A stretch of 64,000 nt of DNA from Ursus arctos (taxonomy: Eukaryota; Chordata; Mammalia; Carnivora; Ursidae), in NCBI RefSeq assembly GCF_023065955.2, contig NW_026622963.1:5835001-5899000 (forward strand). Reading direction: 5' to 3'. The notes under the pieces were generated by a model, which was not told where the DNA came from, made no database searches, and was given only the letters and a program-made list of their open reading frames with translations. Shown piece by piece: positions 54,736-63,990 of this stretch. The translations under genes and the position numbers were made by a program. Each line of letters opens with the position of its first letter. Position 1 is the stretch's first letter.

Positions 54736-55393
54736 TCTGTATCTTTGCTGAGGGTAGGACCTGAACAAGGTGGTGCTGGCAGAGTGGACCTAGCCAGTCG
54801 TCCTGATGTGACAGGCAGGCACGGAGAGGAAAAGTGACATCCGGGGTCTCCTGTCCTCTCTCCACCAGGGCCACGTTTCCAGACTCCTGATCCGGGGTGC
54901 TTCCAACTCTCTCTCTTTCTCTTTGATCCCACCTCCACCACCGCCCTAGCACCTGCCTGAAACGTGCTCGCCCAGACTGAGTTAGGAAGGAGAGCAGGAC
55001 ATTCACAGCACCTGGCCTCCTTTCTGCCTCTTCTTTCCTCTGTGTGACCTCTGCCCTCATCTCCCAAGACCCACGTCACCCCCCTGCTCTTCCCCAAAGG
55101 AGCAAAGGGGCCTTCCAGGGGCAGTGGCCTCGAGGGACTATCCCTGGGCAACAGAGCCCTCCTGGGTTTCGGACTCATGGACCCAGGCAGCGTAACTTCC
55201 CCTTGACCATAAATATAAAGACTGAGTTAAGGGAGGCCCCAGAGAAGCTGACCACAGTGAGACTGAGAAGGGTGTGGATTTAAATTCCCGCTCTTAGTCT
55301 CCAAGCCCAGCAAGTAATTCCAGCCCCCTGAGGCCCAGAAGGAATACCAGGTACTCAGTTGGGGGGTGGGGTGCATTTGCAAGCCAATGAGGT
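54736..55393. other. Unique sequence
   Basis: GC-rich. Frames of 131 and 162 codons on minus share this DNA in two frames and carry no domain. Confidence 0.4.
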
Positions 55394-55815
55394 TAGCTGG
55401 AGCCCAACTGACCAGCTTTGTTCTGCAGGAGACTTCCTGCCTCTCTGAGCCCTTGGGAGGTGGGCTCCTGCAGCCATCTAGGAGCTCCCAGCGCCCAGAA
55501 CGGGCCTTCTCAGCCACCTGGGGCGGGGGGTGGGGGAGGTGGAGGGGTGGGGGGGTGGGGGGGTGGGGGTGGCTCCCCTCTGCAGAGCTTCTGAGCGTCC
55601 CCCCTCTTACCACCCGGCTGCAGGCAGAGGACCCTGGCTGGACCCACACCAGGGCCATGGCCCCCGCTGCCCATTTCCTGAAGGCAAGAGCACCTGGTAA
55701 GGCAGGGCTCCCTCCTGGGAGGAACTCACTCCAGGACGGGTTTTCCCTGGGGGACAGTGTGGGTCATTCGGCCTGTGCTGTCCCCAGTCGGCTTTAAGTC
55801 TCGCCGCCTGGGACA
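55394..55815 (+). repeat. Large inverted duplication, arm 2
   Basis: Partner of 53255-53633, longer by about 45 bases because of a G-rich block at 55518-55573 that arm 1 lacks. Arm ends are sharp: TAGCTGGAGCCCAACTGACC at the left and CCTGGGACA at the right. The loop between arms is 1760 bases. Confidence 0.88.
55518..55573 (+). repeat. G-rich block, G-quadruplex candidate
   Basis: Seven or more runs of four to seven G separated by one to three bases (GGGGCGGGGGGTGGGGGAGG and following). Within arm 2 of the inverted duplication; the matching site in arm 1 has a single seven-G run. Confidence 0.9.
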
Positions 55816-56029
55816 CGCACTCACGGTGTAGCAGCTCCCCTAGTCTGAAAGCTGGTACCCCTGGCCTCTTGGGCAAACGGCCCACGGGCACCGCTCAGAA
55901 AGCCATGAGGCTGGGCCTGGGGACCTCCGAGCACCCTGTCCGATGTGAGTGGGAGAGCTCGGGCAGCCGGAGCTCCTGGTCCCAGCCTCTGCTGTGGAGA
56001 GGAAACCGTTCTCTGGGGCAGGACAGTTT

Positions 56030-56200
56030 ACACGGCGCCGAGTACAGATGTGTGAGTCAGGAACCTGAGTATGAATTCGGTTCCCCCACTTCCTAGCCTA
56101 GCCCTGCAAGTTTGCTCCCCTGTCTGAACCTTTGTTTCTTCATCTGTGAAATGGGGGTGATAATGTCTCTTACTTCAAAGGGCTGTTGTAGGGATGAAAC
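56030..56200 (+). mobile_element. MIR fragment
   Basis: Forward MIR: 'gagtatgaattcggttcccccacttcctagcctagccctgcaag', 'cccctgtctgaacctttgtttcttcatctgtgaaatgggggtgataatg', 'aaagggctgttgtagggatgaaac'. Confidence 0.88.
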
Positions 56201-56560
56201 AAGATCACGGACTCTACAGCAAAGATTTCTGGAGCCCCTGCTCTGGTTCAGCGTCTTGCTGAAAGCTTTGGGGGGTGGGGGACACTGAGCGGAGGGACTG
56301 GCTCTGGCCTCCTGGAGCCCGTAGTGTGGTGGGTGACCGGACAGTCGGGTGTAATATAAAACAAAATATGCTGAAAAGAACTTGGCTTAACAAGCAAGAG
56401 TTTTCAATATCCACCTTTGCAATGGGCTGTGTTAACATGAATTTATTCAAGCATAACTATCAGTATCTATTATTTATTTATGGATTATTATGAGAGTTAA
56501 ATGAGATTTTATGTATAAATACATAATATGATCTATAATATATAATGCATACATATAAAT
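56201..56560. other. Unique sequence, AT-rich from 56340
   Basis: GC-rich to 56340, then AT-rich with TA dinucleotides near 56500-56560. May include MIR or L2 traces ('tttctggagcccctgctctggttcagcg'). Nothing firm. Confidence 0.35.
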
Positions 56561-56564
56561 ATGT

Positions 56565-56735
56565 GCTTCACCTCCGTTAAGCCTCATAAAGACTTAGGTA
56601 GGTCATGTCCCCATTTCTCTTAGAGAGGTACAGTGACTTGACCAAGGTCACTCGGCACATAAAGGGTAGCACAGAAACTCCAGCCCAAGTCAGTGTGCCC
56701 CAGAACCCGTGTTCTTATCTGCAAGGACACTGCCT
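56565..56735 (-). mobile_element. MIR fragment, minus strand
   Basis: Reverse MIR: 'cacctccgttaagcctcataaagacttagg', 'gtccccatttctcttagagaggtacagtgacttgaccaaggtcac', 'ccagaacccgtgttcttatct'. Its middle is arm 1 of the 67-base inverted repeat. Confidence 0.8.
56597..56663 (+). repeat. 67-base inverted repeat, arm 1
   Basis: Reverse complement matches 56762-56828 at 65 of 67 positions (differences at the A/C after GACTTG and the G/A in CACTCGGC). Starts GGTAGGTCATGTCCCC and ends GGCACATAAA. The spacer is 98 bases. Lies inside an MIR. Confidence 0.95.
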
Positions 56736-56761
56736 CCTCTTAACCTAGAGGCCAGGCATGT

Positions 56762-56828
56762 TTTATGTGCTGAGTGACCTTGGGCAAGTCACTGTACCTC
56801 TCTAAGAGAAATGGGGACATGACCTACC
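56762..56828 (-). repeat. 67-base inverted repeat, arm 2
   Basis: Starts TTTATGTGCTGAGTGACC and ends ATGGGGACATGACCTACC. It reads as forward MIR core and begins about 27 bases beyond the end of the reverse MIR holding arm 1. Similarity to arm 1 stops abruptly at both ends. Confidence 0.95.
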
Positions 56829-57219
56829 GCTTACATGTTTTATGTTAAAGGGCTCTCTGCGAATAACAAAGCTCTGGGCAAATGGAAGGGGTTATTACGG
56901 CTCTGTTTCCGCTTCACCCCTGGTCCCCTGAACACCAGGGAGTTGAGCCCAGGGTGGGAGCCAGAGACAAGCCGCCCGGGGGTCCCAGAGGAGGAATTAG
57001 CTTCCCTTGACAGGTGGGAGGCACAGGACATGGAGAGGCAGCGTCCTGGCCAATGCTTCTTTGGGGTTCCTTGGAGCTGCTCAGCCCCAGAAGGGAACCC
57101 TCCCCGGAGAGCTCAGATTGTCCACAAACAGCCCCTGGCTGGTCACTCCCTCCAGCACCACAGAGCCAGTTCCGCCCCAGAGAATCCCCGAAGCCCTGGA
57201 TCTGCCATCTGGGTGGAGC
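56829..57219. other. Unique sequence
   Basis: GC-rich; the 184-codon frame at 56835-57389 has no domain and runs into an MIR. Confidence 0.42.
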
Positions 57220-57430
57220 AAAAGCTTTGGTGGCAGACACAACTGGCTCTGACTCCCCACTCCGTGTCTCCCAGCTGGGTGAGCCGACCTCAGGCAAGTC
57301 CTCTCTCTAACTTCTCTGAGCCTTGGCTTCCTCCTCTATCGAGAGGGGGGAAGGTCCTGTCTGCAAGGCTGTTGTCAGGGTTAAAATGATGAAGGTGCTA
57401 AACGGGGTGCTGGGCCCAGAGTCCATAATA
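57220..57430 (+). mobile_element. MIR fragment
   Basis: Forward MIR: 'gctttggtggcagacacaactggctctgactcccc', 'acctcaggcaagtcctctctctaacttctctgagccttggcttcctcc', 'aggctgttgtcagggttaaaatgatgaagg'. Close to full length. Confidence 0.83.
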
Positions 57431-57589
57431 GGTAGATGGTAGGAGCCAAAGAAAAGTGGGCCAGGGGCAGGGGCAGGGGCGGGGAGCGTGGTGGGGGAGG
57501 GGCGGTGCCACCAGATAGCGTTGTGTCTGCCATTGCCTGTCTGCCATGCATCCTTGAAAGGGGCAGGGATGACATTGAATCCAGCCAAT

Positions 57590-57725
57590 TAGGAGGATTT
57601 CCTATAAAAATTTAATTCTTCAATAAAATAGTGCACAATGAAACAGGTGAAGGATTTTTAAACTGTAAATTAATGATCTATAGTTACAGCCATAATAATA
57701 ATAATAGCTACCAATTACGGAATAT
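57590..57725. promoter_or_regulatory. Candidate conserved non-coding element
   Basis: AT-rich island: TATAAAAATTTAATTC, CTTCAATAAAATAGTGC, AACTGTAAATTAATGATC and CCATAATAATAATAATAGC, bounded by GC-rich DNA. No repeat recognised. Confidence 0.32.
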
Positions 57726-58325
57726 GGAAGAGGCCACACCTGGGCCAGGATCTGCACATGGCACCCACCTTGCCCCTTCCGACGGAGGGGCTCAGAATGC
57801 CTTCGCGGGAAGGGAGGCCGGGGTTCAGGGAGGTGTCCCCAGACACTGGGGAAAATGTCACGGTGACATGGCAAAGCTCCAGCGTCTCCCTCTGATGTCC
57901 GGGCATTTTCAAATACACTCTGAACAAAATGTAAAGAAAAACCAGCTCAAAGCACAAGAACCACCTCTTGTTCAGTTGAACTGTCTCTAGTCCCTGTTGA
58001 AATAGAATTTAGTCTTGCCTCTCCACACCTCCTTACAGTTCTGCTCCAGCGCCAGGAAAGCCTCTAGGGCCACGCGTCTCCTCAGGCCCCTCCCCGCAGC
58101 CCCTGGAGGTCAGTGAGAACCCCTCCCCCCCATTTCTCCTGCATCTCTGTATAGCCAGAAATCAATAACCCGGCCTTCGCACCTGTTCCCCTTAAGACCT
58201 TCCCGTCCTGGGAGAAGAGACCTGCTCTCAGGGAATCCTGTGGAGCCTTCTGCAGCCCCCTGTTGTCCTCGTGACTCCTCTGCACAGTCAGAAACAGATG
58301 GGACGGGACAGTCTACGGGGCAGCT
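57726..58325. other. Unique sequence
   Basis: GC-rich; nothing recognised. Confidence 0.4.
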
Positions 58326-58329
58326 GAAT

Positions 58330-58545
58330 TCATGGGTGCTGGAGCCAAGCTACCAGGTTCAATCTCTGACTTGCTCCAAATTACTGTGTGGCCTCAGGAG
58401 AGTTACTCAACCTCTCTGTGCTTCTGCTTTCATGTCTCTAAAATGAGATTGATAAGAACACCTGCCTTCTAGGATTTTTGTGGGATCAAATGCAAAGCGC
58501 ATAGAACAGTGCTTGGCACCTACGAGGTGCTCGGTACCTGTTCTT
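58330..58545 (+). mobile_element. MIR fragment
   Basis: Forward MIR, complete order: 'catgggtgctggagccaagctaccaggttcaatctc', 'ttactgtgtggcctcaggagagttactcaacctctctgtgcttc', 'aaatgagattgataag', 'catagaacagtgcttggcacctacgaggtgctcgg'. One of the best MIRs in the window. Confidence 0.92.
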
Positions 58546-58714
58546 TTCCGTGCCCTGACTGTTCCTTTTCCACCAGTCATTCAACCAACTTCCTTCCAAT
58601 AATAAAGATGAGAGGCAGCAGAGCTCCCTTTTACAAGGGAGGCCCAGCACGCAGCTCTGAAACATGCCAGGCCCGCCACAGGCGCTCCGTCAATGTCAGG
58701 GCCTCTAAGGACAC

Positions 58715-58920
58715 AAGTCGCTTTGTCATTCCACTAACTTATGACCCTCCCCCCCCAACCTCTGCTTTAACCATCATTCAATTAGAAGCAAATGACATTG
58801 GGATTGCCGTCAACCATGTGTTTCTTGAAGAAAACAAACCTTGTTTTTTCCTTCACATATTTTTAAGTGGACAGAATCATTTTACCAAGTCACCCAATGA
58901 AATGATCGACTCACCCAGTG
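58715..58920. promoter_or_regulatory. Candidate conserved non-coding element
   Basis: Repeat-free: GCTTTGTCATTCCAC, CCATCATTCAATTAGAAGC, CAAATGACATTGGG, CATATTTTTAAGTGG and CCCAATGAAATGATCG. AT-rich between two GC-rich blocks. The frame over it shows no domain. Confidence 0.33.
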
Positions 58921-59343
58921 ATTTCCTGGGCTTTTGCCTTTCTCTGTGCACCCCGATCTCCTCATCCCTGCCACTCCCCCGTCCTGCGTCCACCAGCACC
59001 CAATCCTGTGGATTTCCCTCTCAATGTCCCTCCTTCCCAAGCCCCGTTCTTGGGTCCTGCCCGGCCTCCCCTCAGTCTTGGACTGTGCCCAGCCCCTCCA
59101 GACCTTCCCCGTCCCAACCAACCCCACACCACCCGTCTCCCCTTCTCTGGGATCAGGTCCCTGTGCAGACCCTGTGCCCCCCACCCCCCATTCTGGGCCC
59201 TCCAAGGCCTTCTTTGTGACACAATCACATCCTGGGCAGTTTTTCCTGCTTTTCCAGCGCAGCTGAAAACTCTTGGCCATGGCCCTGTGTTTCCGGTGCC
59301 GTGTGAACCTTCCAGCTCCCCTAACATCTAGCAGGGCAAGTAC
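58921..59343. other. C-rich unique sequence
   Basis: C-rich DNA that gives long proline-rich frames in all plus-strand frames (up to 236 codons, ending 59219) and long minus-strand frames as well, a sign of composition and not of coding. Confidence 0.5.
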
Positions 59344-59357
59344 AAAAAAGAGGCTTA

Positions 59358-59552
59358 GGGGCGCCTGGGTAGCGCAGTCGTTAAAGCGTCTGCCTTCGGC
59401 TCAGGGCGTGATCCTGGCGTTCCGGGATCGAGTCCCACGTCAGGCTCCTCCGCTGGGAGCCTGCTTCTTCCTCTCCCACTCCCCCTGCTGTGTTCCCTCT
59501 CTCGCTGGCTGGCTCTCTGTCACATAAATAAATAAAATCTTTAAAAAAAAAA
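59358..59552 (+). mobile_element. Young CAN-SINE (bear-type subfamily)
   Basis: Head GGGGCGCCTGGGTAGCGCAG, young core GGGCGTGATCCTGGCGTT, 'ctcctccgctgggagcctgc', AATAAATAAAATC and A-run. The duplication AAAAAAGAGGCTTA is exact at 59344-59357 and 59553-59566. Confidence 0.97.
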
Positions 59553-59639
59553 AAAAAAGAGGCTTATACCACGCGCACGGCTGGTTGATCAATGGAGTGA
59601 CTGGATCCAGGCTTTCAAATCCAGTTCAACAGGCTCTGT

Positions 59640-59765
59640 TTTTAGTTTGAGAAAATTTTTTTGGACCTGATCTGCCAGTCTGAGTAACTAGGTGTGGTAC
59701 AAAATGTCAGCAGCTAATTACTTTTAACCATTATTAATAGGTTCGCACTAATTATCCCTTGCACT
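59640..59765. promoter_or_regulatory. Candidate conserved non-coding element
   Basis: AGCTAATTACTTTTAACC, CATTATTAATAGG and CACTAATTATCCC in 70 bases, repeat-free. Three strong homeodomain-type cores close together. Confidence 0.38.
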
Positions 59766-59885
59766 AGGCAAGATTTTACAGACGAGAAGACCAGCAGAGA
59801 GAGAGGAGTGAAGGGCTGTGCCTAAGGCCACAGGGTCAGTGGGCTGTGAGGATGGGCCTGGAACCCCAGGAGAGGGGTCCTGGTA
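59766..59885 (-). mobile_element. MIR fragment, minus strand
   Basis: Reverse MIR: 'attttacagacgagaagaccagcagagagag', 'tgtgcctaaggccacagggtcagtggg', 'gggcctggaacccc'. Confidence 0.68.
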
Positions 59886-59974
59886 GGGGGAACGGGGGTG
59901 CAGGCTGGGACAAGGGGTAAGGTTCTGCCTCGGCAGACGGAGCTCCTCTCTTGCCTCCCTCCTCCCCCTCTCCC

Positions 59975-60175
59975 AGAATGCAATCTACCGAAACCTCTTA
60001 TTAAAAGTATTCTGGAGGTGATAAAAGTGTCACCAAAGATTTGCTCATTTTCTAAACTGTCATTAAAAAAAATTTATGGTCAGGGGAAATACAGGCAGTG
60101 GAGGGGGGCGGGTGGGCAGGGAGAAGGGAGGATGATTTAAAATCAGCCCCTTAATAAATTAAAGACGTTTGCTCA
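59975..60175. promoter_or_regulatory. Candidate conserved non-coding element
   Basis: CTCTTATTAAAAGTATTC, GGTGATAAAAGTGTCACC (a perfect 8-base dyad GGTGATAA-like around 60017), CTGTCATTAAAAAAAATTTATGG and CTTAATAAATTAAAGACG. No repeat. Broken by a G-rich part at 60095-60135. Confidence 0.38.
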
Positions 60176-60280
60176 CAAGAGGGGGCTTGGAGAGGGAAAT
60201 TGCTAGAAGGTCATCACTTTCTCCATGCTGGCCGGCGGGTCCCAGCGGGTCTTCCCAGGCGGTCACACACTGCAGTCTCT

Positions 60281-60488
60281 CTTTCTTTTTTTTTAAAAGA
60301 TTTTTATTTATTTATTTATTAGACAGAGATAGACAGCCAGCGAGAGAGGGAACACAAGCAGGGGGAGTTGGAGAGGAAGAAGCAGGCTCCCAGCAGAGGA
60401 GCCCGATGTGGGACTCGATCCTGGAACGCCGGGATCACGCCCTGAGCCGGAGGGAGTCGCCTAACGACTGTGCTACCCAGGCGCCCCG
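60281..60488 (-). mobile_element. Young CAN-SINE, minus strand (bear-type subfamily)
   Basis: Reverse SINE from a T-run and AAAAGATTTTTATTTATTT to GCTACCCAGGCGCCCC; its reverse complement carries GGGCGTGATCCCGGCGTT. The 15-base duplication CACACTGCAGTCTCT is exact at 60266-60280 and 60489-60503. Confidence 0.97.
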
Positions 60489-60503
60489 CACACTGCAGTC
60501 TCT

Positions 60504-60785
60504 TCATCCGCACCTCTACCACCCCTCCTAGCTCAGCAGCACAGCCAAGCCCTCCCTCCTTCTAGGCCTGGCCCCACCTCCTCCGCCTCCACCTTTGCCG
60601 CCCCCCCACAACCCTAGGCTCCGGCAGCCCCACCATCTGAACCCACACCTGCAAGTAAGGTGCTGTGGCTGGGGCGTGCCCCACCGGACTGGAAGGTTTT
60701 TGAAGGCAGGAGGCCTGTCTCTAATCATTGCTCGGTTCTGAATCCTCAGAATCCTCCCCTTGGGGTGGAAAGGGAGAGGTGTGAT
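60504..60785. other. Unique sequence
   Basis: C-rich, with a 'ccacctcctccgcctccacc' stretch. Nothing recognised. Confidence 0.42.
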
Positions 60786-60789
60786 CTCG

Positions 60790-61112
60790 TTTCCTATGGT
60801 TTCTCTCATCTATGGAACATAAGAACTAGGAAGATCAGTAGGAGAAGAAAGGGATAAAGAAAGGGGGGTAATCGGAAGGGGGAATGAAGCATGAGAGACT
60901 ATGGACTCTGGGAAACAAACTGAGGGCTTCAGAGGGGAGGGGGTGGGGGAATGGGATAGGCTGGTGATGGGTAGTAAGGACAGCACGTATTGCATGGCGC
61001 ACTGGGTGTTATACGCAAGTAATGAATCATCGAACTTTACATCAAAAAACCAGGGATGTACTGTATGGTGACTAACATAATATAATAAAAAAATATTATT
61101 ATAAAAAAAAAA
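60790..61112 (+). mobile_element. Carnivore-type L1 3' UTR with poly-A
   Basis: 'tttcctatggtttctctcatctatggaac', 'gagagactatggactctgggaaacaaactgagggcttcagagggg', 'ggctggtgatgggtagtaaggacagcacgtattgcatgg', GTATGGTGACTAACATAATATAAT, and A-tail. The same family as the minus-strand copy at 37147. It is 5'-truncated within the 3' UTR. Confidence 0.92.
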
Positions 61113-61139
61113 GAAACAGCAGCAAAGGCAGTCAAGCCC

Positions 61140-61270
61140 TCACTTAAACACACTGGGAGCCCGAGGCTCAGAGGGGAGACGGGCTCACCCAAGGTCACAC
61201 AGCAGAGCCAACGGAACCCATGTCTCAAGCTCCCAGCTCAGGGGTCCAGCATTCTGCTCAGCAGCTCAGA
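61140..61270 (-). mobile_element. MIR fragment, minus strand
   Basis: Reverse MIR: 'cactgggagcccgaggctcagaggggagacgggctcacccaaggtcacacagcagagcc', then 'ctcagactctggttataactcccgag'. Confidence 0.72.
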
Positions 61271-61460
61271 CTCTGGTTATAACTCCCGAGTCCAGTCGTG
61301 GCTCCTCTCCCCTGGCTAGCCGTGTGATCTTAAAAAAGATCTTGAACAAGATTGACACCTCCCCCACCCCGTGTGCCAGGCACCTGTCTGAGTCGCAGTT
61401 ATCGGCTGTGACAACGTAAGTGCTTTGCTCAGTGATGTCATTATTCATCATCGTCGTCAT
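61271..61460 (+). mobile_element. Probable MIR fragment
   Basis: Begins 'gactctggttataactcccgagtccagtcgtggctcctctcccctggctagccgtgtgatctt', the forward 5' half of MIR. The remainder fades. Confidence 0.55.
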
Positions 61461-62694
61461 CACGGTCAACATCTTGATGGGAGGGAGGGCAGTGCAGTCC
61501 AAAGCTGCCTTTCGTTTGGGCCCATATCACCTGCTCAGCAATTACCCAGCATCCACAGCGCACTCAATCCCGCGTGAGGTTTGGGAGGGGGGAGATACAG
61601 AGAAAGATAAGCAGAGCTCCAGCCCCCTGAGATGCTTCGGCCTAGGTGGGGAGACCACTACTCTGAATGTGGTGCCCGCGGGGCCGCTCACGGATGTCAC
61701 ACCTTTCTCCTCTGGGCAGGTGGAAGGCCTGCATGACCCCACCCAGTGGAAGGGAAGTGGCCATGTGTCTTGCTTTGGCCAAGCAGGACCTGCCCAGAAG
61801 GAGGCCTCTGGGGCAAGGCAGAGGGTGTGCCTGGCAGAGGGTGAGAGCGAGGGTGTGGGGTGCTCCGCAGGTGCTGACCCACTGAGAAAAGGAAGTGAGA
61901 GAGCAGGTTGGGGGTCAGGTTGCAGGCTGGGCCCCTAGGGATGCGTTCTCAGGTTTGTGCAACAACCCGGCTCTTGTTCCGGGTCCCCATTACCGCAGGT
62001 GCTTGGCTCTTGTCCCCAGTGAGGTTCAGGAAGAGGGGCTGGGGCAGGGGTGGTCTGTGGCGAGAGCCGGGGTCCAGGTCTGCGCGTGCTGCAGACCGGC
62101 TCAGGGAGCTTGGCAAGCTGCCTGCCTGGGCCTCTTCCCCCAGCTCTGTCCACTTCCATGGTGGGTCAGGCGGCGTCTGTTGCACACTCTCCACGCTGAG
62201 GACCAAGTGCCAGCATTCACAGGAGCGAATCTGGAAAAAGTAGCTAGCGCTGCACGAATCAAAGTAGCACATTCCAGAACCTCCTGGAAGCCTCTCCGTG
62301 CATGTGCTGTAAGGCCCGGGTGGGAAGCAGGGAGAAGAGGATCTAAATCCAGATGGAGAAACGGGAACAGAGAATCCACGTGCGCAGCATTTAGCAGACA
62401 AATGCTGTATCACTGAACGTGGCCTAGCGTGGCAGGCAAAAGTAGTCCAGAGAAATTCTTGGGGGCCGTGGTCTCCGTGGACTTCTTGGAGGAGGTGGAG
62501 CCTGGGTTTGGCTTTGAAGGCAAGGTATGCACAGGTAGAGGGGAGAAAGGAAGGCCCAGGTGGCAGGAGAAGCAGGGGAACGGAGGGCCATGGCCACTAC
62601 AGGCCTGAGTGGGGCCCTGCAGTGGGGATGGGCCTCCAGCCTCTAAGGGGCCAAGGAATATGGGGGAGGAGGATGCAGGCCTCCCAGCCCTGAC
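61461..62694. other. GC-rich unique sequence
   Basis: Frames of up to 173 codons occur in both strands over the same DNA and lack domains. No repeat recognised. Confidence 0.42.
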
Positions 62695-62878
62695 CAGCCC
62701 CCTCCAGTCCCTCCAGCCCCCTCTAGTCCCCTGCAGCCCCTCCAGACCCTGCAGCTTTCTCCAGTCCCTCCAACCCCCTCCAGCCCTCTCCAGTCCCCTC
62801 CAGCCCCCTCCAGCCCCTCCAGCTCCCCCCAGCTCCCTCCAGCCCCTTCCAGCTCCCTCCAGCCCCCTCCAGCCCGGG
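62695..62878. repeat. CCCTCCAGC-type minisatellite
   Basis: About 18-20 imperfect units of 9-11 bases, consensus CCCCTCCAGC with T and CT variants. It creates proline/serine-rich frames on plus and tryptophan/glycine-rich frames on minus (WRGLEGAG-type). Probably length-variable. Confidence 0.95.
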
Positions 62879-63179
62879 TTCACAGCCTCTGCAGGGGAAA
62901 TCATTTCCCTCTGAAGACCGCATCTGTGGCAAAGGGAGCAGACAGCCTGGCAGGCTCTGCCTTTCATCTAGAAAGCAGGCCAGCTCCATGTGTAGGGAAA
63001 GGAGGGCAGGCTGAGAGGCCGAGCTGCCAGGCCGAGGTGTGCCAGTTCCACGGGGGAAGTTCTGCACACCTCGCCAGCAGTGGAGGCCGCACTGCCCTCA
63101 GGGCTCCCTCAGACTCTCGCCTCCCTTCCCCTCTGACACCCTCTTCTGTGGCCTCACTGCCTCGCTAGCCCAGTGGCTC
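62879..63179. other. Unique sequence
   Basis: GC-rich, nothing recognised. Confidence 0.42.
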
Positions 63180-63355
63180 TGTCTTTGTTTTGCTTTCTGT
63201 TGTTTTTCTCTGTTTCTCTCGGTCTCTGTCCCTATCTCTCTCGCAGTCTCTCCCTCCCTCCCTCTCTCTCTCTGTGCTTCTCTGCCCTGCTCTGTCTCTC
63301 TGTGTTGCTTTCTCTCTCTCTCCATCTCTCTCCCCCTCTCCCACTCTCTTCCAGG
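63180..63355. repeat. CT-rich low-complexity tract
   Basis: TCTCTG and CTCTCT units with TTT interruptions. The 268-codon frame starting at 63190 draws its leucine/serine-rich N-terminal third from this tract. Confidence 0.88.
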
Positions 63356-63457
63356 CCCCCTTGTCCTGCTCTAGGTATCTGTCTGTGTCTCCGGCGGCTC
63401 TCTGGGGCAGGGCTCTCTACCTGACAGCTGCGGGAATTGCAGGCCAGGGAGGCTGTT

Positions 63458-63470
63458 GGGGGGGGGGGGG
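63458..63470. repeat. Poly-G tract, 13 bases
   Basis: A G-run between unique sequence blocks, inside the same long frame. Confidence 0.9.
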
Positions 63471-63759
63471 CAGGCCCCCTACAGACCTCAGCCTGTGGGG
63501 AGCCAGCTCCTCCTGCTTTAATCTGGGGGGGGATCTGACTTGGGCTTCTTTGACCTCCTCTGCCTTTGATCTTTATCTTTCTTTGAAACCCTGGGTTGTT
63601 AGAAACCTACTGACTTCAGATGTTCTCATCCTTTTCCCGGACAGCCAAGGCAGCCCGGGCCAGCGGTTCGGGCTGGGTTATCCCCCGGAAATCACAAGGG
63701 CAATGATCCTGCAAGAGCTCGGCTTGCCGCTGACGCCGTCCCCAGACGTAACGGAGGCT
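63471..63759. other. Unique sequence
   Basis: Moderately GC-rich. No repeat or exon with clear splice borders recognised. Confidence 0.42.
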
Positions 63760-63990
63760 CCTCGTGAGCCCTGCCGTCAGGCACACAGGAAGGCCACGTG
63801 CAACGGGGACAGGCCTCCCCGAGCTCCGACCCCAGCTCTGCCGGAGCTGCCTGCGGGCCTTTGGACAGGTCATAACTCTGAGCTTCCGCTTCCTCTTCCG
63901 GAACGTTCACATGCCCTTCTCTTGGGGATAATCCTGGGCATGAGAATGCTGTGCACGAATATATTTAAAGTGCCCTGTGGCTTACTTGTC
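63760..63990 (+). mobile_element. Possible MIR fragment at the window end
   Basis: 'gctccgaccccagctctgccggagctgcctgcgggcctttggacaggtcataactctgagcttccgcttcctcttcc' follows forward MIR order, with a 3' part 'cttggggataatcctgggcatgagaatgctg'. It accounts for the C-terminal part of the 268-codon frame. Confidence 0.55.

Noticed and set aside
53039..55797. Similar peptides from frames at 53039-53527 (minus) and 55366-55797 (plus), as if a gene pair
   Set aside because: The similarity comes from the inverted DNA duplication. Most substitutions change the amino acid, and the arms end without exon or start signals.
58509..59219. 236-codon proline-rich frame on plus
   Set aside because: It results from C-rich composition: all three plus frames and two minus frames are open here.
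62410..62967. 185-codon tryptophan/glycine-repeat frame on minus
   Set aside because: It is a direct translation of the CCCCTCCAGC minisatellite.
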